64,000 nt of DNA. Origin: Haloarcula sp. CBA1127. GTDB taxonomy: Archaea; Halobacteriota; Halobacteria; Halobacteriales; Haloarculaceae. Every line of letters starts with the position of its first letter. Position 1 is the first letter of the stretch. The stretch spans positions 372,001 through 436,000 of the forward strand of contig NZ_BCNB01000006.1 of NCBI RefSeq assembly GCF_001485575.1. Reading direction: 5' to 3'. The notes under the pieces are model-generated. The model was given only the letters and a program-made list of their open reading frames with translations, was not told the origin of the DNA and did no database searches. Position numbers and translations under genes: made by a program. Shown here in pieces: positions 37,768-45,956 of this stretch.

Positions 37768-37908
37768 GGACGTGGCTTGTGCGTCCGGGGGTATAAAGCC
37801 TCGTTAACACCAGAGTGAAAGTGAAAGTGTGGGACTGCAGCGGTACGGTTCGGGACAGAATCGGGAGCTTTAGATAGGGAGGGGAGTCGGAGTGCAGTGG
37901 AAACGGAC

Positions 37909-38366
37909 TCAGACCGGACCCGCTCGGCTGAGATAGACGAGTAGGAGCATGCCCAGCAAAAAGAGGCCAGTCAGCACCGTCTCGGACACCGGTACTATCC
38001 CTTCGCCGAACGCGCCGACAAGGAGGAGCGTAATCGCAGTCGTGCCGGAAATCGGCCGAGAGCGGATTGAGCGCCAAAACAGCCAGAGCGACCACCGGAG
38101 GCCGGCAAGCTGTGAGAGAATGCGTGTGGCAAATGAGCGACTTGCGTCCGGGTTCTCGGCGGGCTCGAACGTGTCGAGGTCCCGTGAGCGACAGTCACCA
38201 CCTCACCAGTGTAGACCCGATGGCCGGCCGCATCGCCGACTACCAGCAGCGTCACGGAATCATCGTCCGTACCGACGACGCGATAAACACTGTCGGGGAC
38301 GCGGCTGTCGCGGCCAGGCTTGGTCGGCTGGATGTGGTCACCGACAGCGACGCCGTCGTCAGCCAT
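37909..38366 (-). pseudogene. Frameshifted two-helix membrane protein gene
   Basis: The 5' part encodes 62 residues (start MADDGVAVGDHIQP, end GEVVTVAHG). The 3' part, one base out of phase, encodes about 90 residues starting DLDTFEPAENPD and ending in two membrane helices and TGA at 37909. One extra G in the GGG at 38181-38183 (minus strand) would join them into one protein of about 151 residues. The start lies one base after the pspAB stop. A sequencing error, a real mutation or programmed frameshifting are all possible. Confidence 0.7.
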
Positions 38367-38367
38367 C

Positions 38368-38985
38368 TCACTCCCAGGGGTGGTAGCCGGGGCGGTCCGG
38401 CCACAGCGGATACCAGTATTCCTTGTCGTCCTCGACGGTGATCTCGTCACTGAGGTTGCTGTCCAGTTTGAACTCCGCGGAGGTGTTGCGCTCGTGGCTG
38501 TCGTGTGGGTCCGGCGCGAACGGGTAGTACGCGCCCCGGCGGAAGGAGTACACCCAGTAGACGGTCTGGTCGCTGCGCGCGTCCTCGAACGAGAACAGCG
38601 CCGCAAGCAGACGGGACCCGTAGCGGCGCTCGACGAGCGTGTCCGCCGCGAAGTGGATCGACGTGAGCAGGTCCTCGAAGTCGTCGTCGTGCAGCACGAC
38701 CCACTGATAGCCGTGGTCGTCGGTCTCGAATGTCGCCCGCGTTCCCGTCTCGACCATCCCGGCGTCGAGAATGGATTCGACCTCGTCGATGGCATCCTGA
38801 AAGTCCGTACTGTCGACATCGGCGAAACACAGCGCTGCCTCGCCGGTCGGTTCGTACCCCAGATCGGCCTCCATCGTGATGTAGGCGGTACTCATCCCGA
38901 ACAGGTCGTCGGGGTCGGCATCCCGTGTTGCGTCGGCCTCGGCTTTCACCCCAAGAACGCTTTTGAGTCCGTCGAGCAGTCCCAT
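38368..38985 (-). CDS. pspAB: PspA-associated protein PspAB
   Basis: A 205-residue soluble protein with the start MGLLDGLKSVLG and conserved DPDDLFGMSTAY and YSFRRGAYYPFAP segments, which I recall from haloarchaeal PspAB. It is linked here, as often, to the HtpX protease on the same strand, which points to a membrane-stress role. It is translationally close to the downstream frameshifted membrane gene. Confidence 0.8.
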   Translation of the reverse strand: MGLLDGLKSVLGVKAEADATRDADPDDLFGMSTAYITMEADLGYEPTGEAALCFADVDSTDFQDAIDEVESILDAGMVETGTRATFETDDHGYQWVVLHDDDFEDLLTSIHFAADTLVERRYGSRLLAALFSFEDARSDQTVYWVYSFRRGAYYPFAPDPHDSHERNTSAEFKLDSNLSDEITVEDDKEYWYPLWPDRPGYHPWE

Positions 38986-39076
38986 ATAACAGTCTCTATG
39001 GGCCCGGGACCAAGGTGGTTTGCGTCTCGACTAGTTGATGTGGTTGTGTCCGAAGACAAGGACAACTGTTCTAACA

Positions 39077-39134
39077 GCCGGAAAGCCCCACCCAGCCTGG
39101 ATTGACCAACCGCTTACGGGCGGGACTTTCTGGC
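39077..39134. repeat. Imperfect inverted repeat between htpX and pspAB
   Basis: Two 17-base arms (39077-39093 and 39118-39134) are complementary at 14 of 17 positions, around GAAAGCCCCACCC and GGGCGGGACTTTC with a 24-base spacer. It could be a terminator-like structure after htpX or a scar of a small element. No target duplication was seen. Confidence 0.35.
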
Positions 39135-39200
39135 TCTATACAGTAGCTACTGCGAGACGGCACACTCCTTCATACCTGTCAGTCAAAAAGCCAACTATTG

Positions 39201-40079
39201 CTAGCGGCTTTCGAGTTCGCGTTCGAGGTCCTGTAGACGGTCGATGCGTTTCTCGGTCGAGGGGTGAGTGCTAGCCAGACGCCCGATCCAGCCGACGCTG
39301 ATGGGGATGATGAAGAAGGCGTTCATCTCCGCCTGGTCGCGCATATCCTCCTTGGGGACCTTGTCCATCCGACCGTCGATTTTCATCAGTGCGTTCGCGA
39401 GGGCGGCGGGCTTGCCGGTAATCATCGCGCCGCCGCGGTCGGCGGCGTACTCGCGGTAGCGGCTGAGCGTCCGGATCAGGAGGAACGAGATGACCCAGAC
39501 GACCAGCGAGATGAGGATGGCGACGATGACGGGCACCTGCTGGCCGCCGCGTTCGCGGCCGCCGCTGAACAGCCAGCCCCACCGGACGATGAGGAAGGCG
39601 ATAGTCGAGAGGAACGACGCGATAGTCATCACCATCACGTCGCGGTTCTTGATGTGGGCCAGTTCGTGCGCGATGACGCCCTCCAGTTCGTCCTGGTCCA
39701 GCGTGTCCATGATGCCCGTCGTCACGCAGACGGCCGAGCTACTCTTCGACCGGCCGGTGGCGAAGGCGTTGGGCACCCGCGAGTCGGCGACAGCGACCTT
39801 CGGCTTCGGGAGGTCGGCCTGCTGGGCCAGGCGGTCGACGGTCCGGTGGAGTTCCGGATACTCCTCCGGTTCGACCGTCCGGGCCCCCATCGAGTACAGG
39901 GCGAGCTTGTCGCTGAAGAAGAACTGTGCGCCGAGGAACAGTCCCATGACAACCACGATGAGTGCGAGATTGCTGAAATACAGCGTGAGCGCTCCAAGGA
40001 AGACGATGTACAGCGCGAACAGCAGGAACATCGTCAGGGCCATCCGGCCACGGAGCCCCCAGTCTGTTTGCCACTCCAT
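39201..40079 (-). CDS. htpX: HtpX-type M48 membrane metalloprotease
   Basis: A 292-residue zinc protease that degrades damaged membrane proteins. Two N-terminal membrane helices (about 13-55) are followed by the zinc motif HELAH at 138-142, two more helices (about 148-200) and the third ligand Glu in REYAADR. The ATG at 40079 is used; upstream in-frame codons are not family-like. It is grouped with pspAB. Confidence 0.93.
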   Translation of the reverse strand: MEWQTDWGLRGRMALTMFLLFALYIVFLGALTLYFSNLALIVVVMGLFLGAQFFFSDKLALYSMGARTVEPEEYPELHRTVDRLAQQADLPKPKVAVADSRVPNAFATGRSKSSSAVCVTTGIMDTLDQDELEGVIAHELAHIKNRDVMVMTIASFLSTIAFLIVRWGWLFSGGRERGGQQVPVIVAILISLVVWVISFLLIRTLSRYREYAADRGGAMITGKPAALANALMKIDGRMDKVPKEDMRDQAEMNAFFIIPISVGWIGRLASTHPSTEKRIDRLQDLERELESR

Positions 40080-40206
40080 ACCCTTGATAGACGGTCGACA
40101 CTCTAAAACCTCGCTATCGTGGGAAAGCGCCACACGGCAGAGCCAGAGGAGCCGTCAACGGGGCAGCTGTCCACACGCATTTACTCTCCGGACAACAATC
40201 GGATGC

Positions 40207-41100
40207 ATGACCGACACAGTCGTCGTCACTGGTGGGCGCGGACGCTCCGGGCGCTGGATTTGCGACCACCTCGCCGGTGAGTATCACGTCGTCTGCGTGG
40301 ACCGTGACCACCCCGGCTGGGAAATTCCGACGCGGGAGCACATTGATTTCAAGGCTGTTGACGTGACTGAAGGAGTGGAGGTCCGGGACCTCTTTAGCGA
40401 GATCGACCCGGACGCCGTCGTCCACTGGGCTGCGTTGCCAGCACCGGAGCGCCACGCGGGCACGCGAGTGTTCGACACTAACGTTTCGGCGACGTACAAC
40501 GTCATTGACGCCGCAGGTCGTGCGGGCGCAGACGTCGTCTGGGCGTCCTCCGAGAGCGCCTACGGGCTGGCCTTCGCCGAGGAAACGCCGCTCCCGGCGT
40601 ATCTCCCGATAGACGAATCCCATCCGACCGCGCCGGAGGACCCGTACGGCACGTCGAAGGTCGCCGGCGAAGAGGTGGCGAAGATGGTCACCCGGCGCGA
40701 CGGCGTCGACGTTGCTTCGATACGGCCGTCGTGGATTCAGTACCCCGGCGAGTACAACTGTCGGGACGTGGCCACGGGCGACCTCGCCGACGGCGCGGGT
40801 AACTGCTGGTCGTATGTCGACGTGCGCGACGTGGCGACGGCCGTCGCGGCAGCGCTCGATGCCGACCTCGGCGGGCACGAGGCGTTCAACGTCGCCGCCG
40901 CCGAGAACTACGTCGGCCGGCCGACGGCTGAACTCGTCAAGGAGCAGTGGAATGAGCGTCCCGCGGAGTGTAAGCTGGACGGCGATCAGTCGGCGCTCTC
41001 GACGGCGAAAGCACAGGGGCTGTTGGACTGGGAGCCCGAACACGATTGGCGTGAGGCCGTCGACGCCGACGTTGCAGCGCCAACTCTCACGGGCGAGTAA
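40207..41100 (+). CDS. NAD-dependent epimerase/dehydratase
   Basis: A 297-residue extended short-chain dehydrogenase. The nucleotide motif is TGGRGRSG and the catalytic pair is YxxxK in PYGTSK, with Ser in WASSESAYG. The end of the protein shows the GLLDWEPEHDWREA pattern of UDP-sugar epimerases. The substrate is not clear. A TATA-like element and a short leader precede the ATG at 40207. Confidence 0.85.
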   Translation: MTDTVVVTGGRGRSGRWICDHLAGEYHVVCVDRDHPGWEIPTREHIDFKAVDVTEGVEVRDLFSEIDPDAVVHWAALPAPERHAGTRVFDTNVSATYNVIDAAGRAGADVVWASSESAYGLAFAEETPLPAYLPIDESHPTAPEDPYGTSKVAGEEVAKMVTRRDGVDVASIRPSWIQYPGEYNCRDVATGDLADGAGNCWSYVDVRDVATAVAAALDADLGGHEAFNVAAAENYVGRPTAELVKEQWNERPAECKLDGDQSALSTAKAQGLLDWEPEHDWREAVDADVAAPTLTGE

Positions 41101-41186
41101 TTGAGAGCAGTCCCGAGCCTGCCGGCGGCGGCCGACCGCGGTGGCGGAACACACGGCTTAAACGGGTCAGTACAGTAAGACCAGTA

Positions 41187-42326
41187 ATGAGCCGGTCGGG
41201 AGAGTTCTGTCCACGCTGCGGTGACGAGATACCGGAGGGCACTGACGAGCGCCCGGAGCTTGCGGGTGCTGGCGGCCAGCGCAACTCCGAGCACGTCCTC
41301 TGTGACGCCTGCTACTTCGAGGAGTTCGACCTGGTGGACGCCCCCGACACGATTCAGGTGCGGGTCTGTTCACGGTGTGGCGCGGTCCACAAGGGGAACC
41401 GCTGGGTCGACATCGGCGCAGAGGACTACACGGACATCGCCGTCGAGCAGGTCAGCGAAGCACTGGGTATCCACGTCGACGCACAGTCGGTCGCCTGGCA
41501 GGTCGCTCCCGAGCAACTCGACAAGAACAACATCCGGATGCACGCGGAGTTCTCCGGTGTCATCCGCGAGACGCCGGTTACCGAGGAGGTCACCGTCCCC
41601 GTTCGCATCTCCCGGCAGACGTGCAAGCGCTGTGGGAAAATCGCCGGCGGTTCCTTCGCCAGTATCGTGCAGGTGCGGGCCGACAGCCGCGATCCGACCG
41701 ACGACGAGCGAGAGCGCGCCGAGGAGATCGCGGAGGAGTACATCGCCGCCCGTGAGGAAACGGGCGACCGCAACGCATTCATTACCGAGACCAAGTCCGT
41801 CGACGACGGGCTGGACATGAAGATCTCGACCAATCAGATGGGGCTGGGCATCGCCAAGCGCATCACCGCCCAGCTCGGCGGCTCGTACTCCGATTCGCGG
41901 CGTCTCATCTCCGAGGACGAGGATGGTCAGGAGCTGTACCGGATGACCTACGCCGTCCGCCTGCCCCGCTATCGACAGGGCGAGGTAATCGACCCGGAGG
42001 ACGGCGACGGGCCGGTGCTGGTCCGCTCGGTCCAGGGGAACCTCAAGGGCGTCCGTCTGGCGACCGGCGAGGACTACGAAGCCAGTTTCGAGGACGGCGA
42101 GACCCCCGACGCCCGGCGGCTGGGGTTCCGCGAGGACGCCCAGACGACGACTCTCGTCGCCGTCGAGGACGCCAATGCCGTCCAGGTGCTTGATCCCGAG
42201 ACCTTCGAGAGCAAGACCGTCCCCCGACCGGACTATCTCGACACCGACGCCGACGAGGTGCCGGTGCTGAAGAGTCATGCGGGGTTGCACATTCTCCCCG
42301 ATGCCGACGCGGATACCGATGAGTGA
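41187..42326 (+). CDS. Archaeal NMD3-family protein
   Basis: A 379-residue protein. The N-terminal 170 residues carry CxxC pairs (CPRCG, CDAC, CSRCG, CKRCG) as in the zinc region of eukaryotic NMD3, the export adaptor of the large ribosomal subunit. Two beta domains follow. Archaea have no nucleus, so a role in large-subunit assembly is assumed. It overlaps the downstream methyltransferase start by eight bases. Confidence 0.9.
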   Translation: MSRSGEFCPRCGDEIPEGTDERPELAGAGGQRNSEHVLCDACYFEEFDLVDAPDTIQVRVCSRCGAVHKGNRWVDIGAEDYTDIAVEQVSEALGIHVDAQSVAWQVAPEQLDKNNIRMHAEFSGVIRETPVTEEVTVPVRISRQTCKRCGKIAGGSFASIVQVRADSRDPTDDERERAEEIAEEYIAAREETGDRNAFITETKSVDDGLDMKISTNQMGLGIAKRITAQLGGSYSDSRRLISEDEDGQELYRMTYAVRLPRYRQGEVIDPEDGDGPVLVRSVQGNLKGVRLATGEDYEASFEDGETPDARRLGFREDAQTTTLVAVEDANAVQVLDPETFESKTVPRPDYLDTDADEVPVLKSHAGLHILPDADADTDE

Positions 42327-43413
42327 GGACACGGAGACAGCGGACGACCAGCAGCTAGCCGTCGTTGTCCACAAACCTCGCTCACAGGTCGCTATCGAGT
42401 CCCTGCAAGCCGAGGGCGTCTACGACGACTCCAGAAGTGTGACAGAGTGGACCGCGGACAGCGTCGCCGTCCCGGTGACGGCCCCACCACAGGAGACGCA
42501 GTTCCGGGAGGTCGTCCGGCAGGTCGGGAAGCGCCGCCTCCGAACGCTCGACGACCACCTCCGGGAGCGCGGCTGGACCGACGCGGAAATCGATGCCGCC
42601 CCGAGTTCCTGGGCCGTCCTTGGCTCCGTCGTGCTGGTCGACATCGGCGACAGCCCCCGGCCAGCAGAAGTCGGCGACGCGCTGTTGGCGCTTCACGGCG
42701 AGGCCGAGACGGTGCTAGCCCGCCACGGCATCTCCGGCGAGCATCGCGAACCCAGCGTCGAGGTCATCGCCGGCGACGGCGACACCGAGACGGTCCACAC
42801 CGAACACGGCACGCGCTACGCGATGGACCTCGCAGAAGTGATGTTTTCGCCCGGCAACAAAGCCGAGCGGGCGCGGATGGGCGAAATCGTCAGCGAGGAG
42901 CGGGGGACCAGGCCCTCGGAACGGGCGAGCGGTGAAGCCGCGAGCGAGGGCGGCGAGCGCGTACTGGACATGTTCGCCGGCATCGGCTATTTCACACTCC
43001 CGATGGCTCGCGCCGGCGCACAGGTCACCGCCGTCGAGCGCAATCCCACGGCGTTTCGCTTTCTGGTCGAGAACGTCATGCTGAACGACGTGGACGAGCG
43101 CGTACACCCGTATCGGGCTGACTGTCGAGATGTCGTGCCGGGCTTTGCCAGCGAGGGGCGCGCCGACCGAGTCGTGATGGGCTACTACGAGGCACACGAG
43201 TACCTCGACAGCGCGCTTGACGCGCTCGCGCCCGGCGGCGTCCTCCACATGCACGAAGCGACACCAGATTCGCTCGTGTTCGACCGCCCGATAGAACGGC
43301 TAGAAGCGGCTGCCGCCGAAGCCGACCGGGATGTCGAAGTTCTGGACACCCGGCGCGTCAAGGAGTACAGCGAAGGCGTCGCCCACGTCGTCGTGGACGC
43401 TCGGGTACGGTAG
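42319..43413 (+). CDS. Trm5/Tyw2-family tRNA methyltransferase-like protein
   Basis: A 364-residue class I SAM-dependent enzyme. The SAM motif is LDMFAGIGYFTLPMARAG and motif II is VTAVERNPTAF. Family members act at guanosine 37 of tRNA, either m1G37 methylation (Trm5) or the aminocarboxypropyl transfer of wyosine synthesis (Tyw2). The N-terminal domain seems nearer Tyw2. Residues about 193-212 are an Arg/Glu/Ser/Gly/Ala insertion just before the SAM motif, which I think is absent from close relatives. The start overlaps NMD3. Confidence 0.88.
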   Translation: MSEDTETADDQQLAVVVHKPRSQVAIESLQAEGVYDDSRSVTEWTADSVAVPVTAPPQETQFREVVRQVGKRRLRTLDDHLRERGWTDAEIDAAPSSWAVLGSVVLVDIGDSPRPAEVGDALLALHGEAETVLARHGISGEHREPSVEVIAGDGDTETVHTEHGTRYAMDLAEVMFSPGNKAERARMGEIVSEERGTRPSERASGEAASEGGERVLDMFAGIGYFTLPMARAGAQVTAVERNPTAFRFLVENVMLNDVDERVHPYRADCRDVVPGFASEGRADRVVMGYYEAHEYLDSALDALAPGGVLHMHEATPDSLVFDRPIERLEAAAAEADRDVEVLDTRRVKEYSEGVAHVVVDARVR

Positions 43414-43509
43414 GGTGTCTTTAGCCAAGCAGTCCAGGATAGAGAGCAAGTAACGCACGACGAACAAATGGTCGTAACGCCTAATTAGGCGAGTCCTCAA
43501 GAAGAGGGC

Positions 43510-43599
43510 ATGAACAGACAGCAGATTATCAGCATAATCCTCGTCGGCCTGATGGTCGGGTCGTCAGTGGTCTACGGATTAGCCTTCGCCTTCTTTTAG
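43510..43599 (+). CDS. 29-residue single-helix membrane peptide
   Basis: A very short frame, MNRQQIISII then a hydrophobic stretch to LAFAFF, preceded at 5-10 bases by an SD-like AAGAGGG. It forms one membrane helix. Its TAG stop lies inside the first copy of the 24-bp direct repeat and overlaps the remnant helicase stop on the other strand. The function is unknown. Confidence 0.65.
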   Translation: MNRQQIISIILVGLMVGSSVVYGLAFAFF

Positions 43600-43619
43600 T
43601 CCCACACGTCCGAAAGCGG
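43596..43619. repeat. Direct repeat A (duplicate helicase 3' end)
   Basis: TTAGTCCCACACGTCCGAAA plus GCGG, identical to 45933-45956. Read on the minus strand it encodes PLSDVWD and a stop, the end of the helicase gene, without the rest of that gene. The match extends to 27 bases with one mismatch. Confidence 0.9.
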
Positions 43620-43659
43620 ATGTGTCCGATGGACGGTACGGAAGCGCCCGGGTCGGTGG

Positions 43660-45786
43660 TCACAGAGCGTCGCTAGCCGAATCTTCGGTCGCGGCACCGC
43701 CTCCCTCCCGACCGGGGTCGAATCGGGCAACCCATTCATCAAGCGTTTCGAGGCGGTGTATCGCCCGGTCTGGGTCACCGACGTTGTGGTGTTCGTCGGG
43801 GTAGACGACGAGCTTCGAATCGACGTCACGTTTCTTGAGCGAACGGTACAGTTGCTCGGACTGGGTCGGCGGACAGCGCCAGTCCTCTCCACCGGCGGTG
43901 AGAAGCAGCGGGGTCTCGATGTCGTCGACTTCGGTAATCGACGAAGCCGCCTCGTACGCATCGGGGTTCTCCCAGGGGACGCCGTAATCGTGTTCGAACC
44001 ACTTGTGGGAGTCGTCGGTACCGAACACCGAGCGCATATCGTAGATGCCATGTTCGGCGAGACCTGCGGCGAATCGGTCAGTGCGGGTAACGAGATATGC
44101 AGTGTTGACAGCGCCCTGGGAGAACCCACCAGCGAAGAGTCGGTCGGGGTCCGCCCAACCGCGCTCAACCACTGCGTCGACGCCTGCGAGCAGGTCCTCA
44201 ACCTCGACGCCGTTCCAGGCTCCACGTAACGATTCACAGAACGACCGACCGTAAGAGGTCGAGCCCCGGTAATTGACGTGCAAGACGAGATACCCGCGCG
44301 TCGTCCAGAAGCTCGTACTGAGATCGAAATTCGGCTCGTCGTAGGCCATCGGGCCACCGTGGATCCACAACAGCGTCGGACGAGGGTCCGGATCGAGCGG
44401 ATCGAACTCCGGGGAGTGGTGGGCGATACATTCGACCTCGATCCCATCGTCACTTTCGACGGTGAGCCGGGTCGTCTCCGGGTGCGCATACTCCGCAAGG
44501 ACGCCATCGTTGAGTGCAGTGAGTTGCCGCCGCGGGTCTGGCCCGTCATCATCGACGTCGAGTCCGTCGACGGGCATTGCGTAGACATCCACCCCCTCTG
44601 AAGAATGACTTCGAACTGCCGCGACCGTTCCGCCACCGACGTCGAACTGGCGGTGTGCTTCGTCGTTTCGCTGTCGGTCGAAGACACGTTCGTGGCCGCC
44701 CGTCGCGTCGAGGCGAACGAATCTGGTCCACCCTTTGTCACCGATACTCGCAAGCAGTGTCGTATCGTCTACCCACGTCGGTGCGCCAGGCCGGCTAATC
44801 GTTCGGTCGAGGTCCGCGGTGACGACGCGGTAGTCGTCCGGGGCCTCGGCCACGCAGACGTCACCGGGTACGTACGGGTTCTCGGGGTTTTGTGCACCAA
44901 ACGCGAGGCGCTCGCCATCGGGACTCCAGGTCGGTTCAACCGCCGAGTACTCCCCTGAAGTCACCTGTTCGACCTCATCGCTCTCGATGTCGGCGATGTG
45001 AACATCATAGACGTTCGTATCGTCGCCGTTCTCGCCGTGGTACGCACAGAAGGCGACTCGGTCGTCCGTCGGGTGCCAGGCGGGCTGGAGACCGAACATC
45101 GATTCGAATATCCCGCCGCCGTGGGCGTCGTCGAGACGGTGCTCTTGGCGTGTGTCGACATCGACGACGAACAGGTAGGTCGTCACCGTATCGAGCCAGC
45201 CCTCGCCGTCGAACTTGTGCTGGAGGCGTTCAGTTTCTATCGGGCCGTTTTCCTGGCGCTGTTCGAGGTATGCCTGTTCCTCGTCCGTCGGGTCGCGCGC
45301 CGATACGACGAGCCGTTCGCCCGCCGGTCCCCAGTCGAAGTCACGAACGCCGTGTTCTTGTTGGGTCACCTGTCGTGCGTCACCACCCAGTTCGAGGTCG
45401 TACACCCAGACCTGCGGTTTGGGTCCATCGTCGGCGCCAGGGTCGTTCGCCTCGGCCGTCTCGTCGTCCGTCTCAGTGTCCGATTCGCCAAGCTCGCCAT
45501 CGTTATCGCGACCGACGCGGAGTACCAGGTCGTCGTCACGAACCATCACCATACCCAGTTGTGACCCGTCAGGCGACCATTCGACGTTCCAGGCACCTGA
45601 GGCACGGCTCAACCGATGTGGGTCGCGACTGCCGTCGGTAGGCACGACGAAGACAGACTGGAGGAATTCGTCTTCTGCAGGGGCGGCCTCGGAGACGACG
45701 ATGGCAACGTACTCGCCGTCCGGAGAGACCGCGACATCCGTGGGACGCCGAAAGTCATAGACCGCATCCGCGGGGAGGTCGTCCAT
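43660..45786 (-). CDS. S9 family serine peptidase (acylaminoacyl/dipeptidyl type)
   Basis: A 708-residue prolyl oligopeptidase-family enzyme. A seven-bladed beta-propeller (WSPDGSQL, WSPDGERLAFG blades) precedes an alpha/beta hydrolase with nucleophile Ser556 (GGFSQG) and catalytic His in DEHHNVG. No signal peptide is present, so it is cytoplasmic. I prefer the ATG at 45786 because MDDLPADAVYDF is family-like and an AT-rich promoter overlaps the alternative ATG at 45810. The gene lies between two 24-bp direct repeats and may have been inserted. Confidence 0.9.
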   Translation of the reverse strand: MDDLPADAVYDFRRPTDVAVSPDGEYVAIVVSEAAPAEDEFLQSVFVVPTDGSRDPHRLSRASGAWNVEWSPDGSQLGMVMVRDDDLVLRVGRDNDGELGESDTETDDETAEANDPGADDGPKPQVWVYDLELGGDARQVTQQEHGVRDFDWGPAGERLVVSARDPTDEEQAYLEQRQENGPIETERLQHKFDGEGWLDTVTTYLFVVDVDTRQEHRLDDAHGGGIFESMFGLQPAWHPTDDRVAFCAYHGENGDDTNVYDVHIADIESDEVEQVTSGEYSAVEPTWSPDGERLAFGAQNPENPYVPGDVCVAEAPDDYRVVTADLDRTISRPGAPTWVDDTTLLASIGDKGWTRFVRLDATGGHERVFDRQRNDEAHRQFDVGGGTVAAVRSHSSEGVDVYAMPVDGLDVDDDGPDPRRQLTALNDGVLAEYAHPETTRLTVESDDGIEVECIAHHSPEFDPLDPDPRPTLLWIHGGPMAYDEPNFDLSTSFWTTRGYLVLHVNYRGSTSYGRSFCESLRGAWNGVEVEDLLAGVDAVVERGWADPDRLFAGGFSQGAVNTAYLVTRTDRFAAGLAEHGIYDMRSVFGTDDSHKWFEHDYGVPWENPDAYEAASSITEVDDIETPLLLTAGGEDWRCPPTQSEQLYRSLKKRDVDSKLVVYPDEHHNVGDPDRAIHRLETLDEWVARFDPGREGGGAATEDSASDAL

Positions 45787-45932
45787 GCCGTTTGGTCTAG
45801 TGGATGTCATTAAAAAATTATGTTTAGTCGAAACATCCGGATTCGAGGGTCACACCGGCCACGATGAACAGTTCCGCCAGCGAACACGTGATAGACATCG
45901 GTCGTGTCTACCGGGCGTCGGCGGCGTGGCCG

Positions 45933-45956
45933 TTAGTCCCACACGTCCGAAAGCGG
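45933..45956. repeat. Direct repeat B (helicase 3' end)
   Basis: The same 24 bases as at 43596-43619, here forming the last codons and stop of the XPD-type helicase. The two copies are 2,337 bases apart in the same orientation and bracket only the S9 peptidase gene. Confidence 0.9.
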
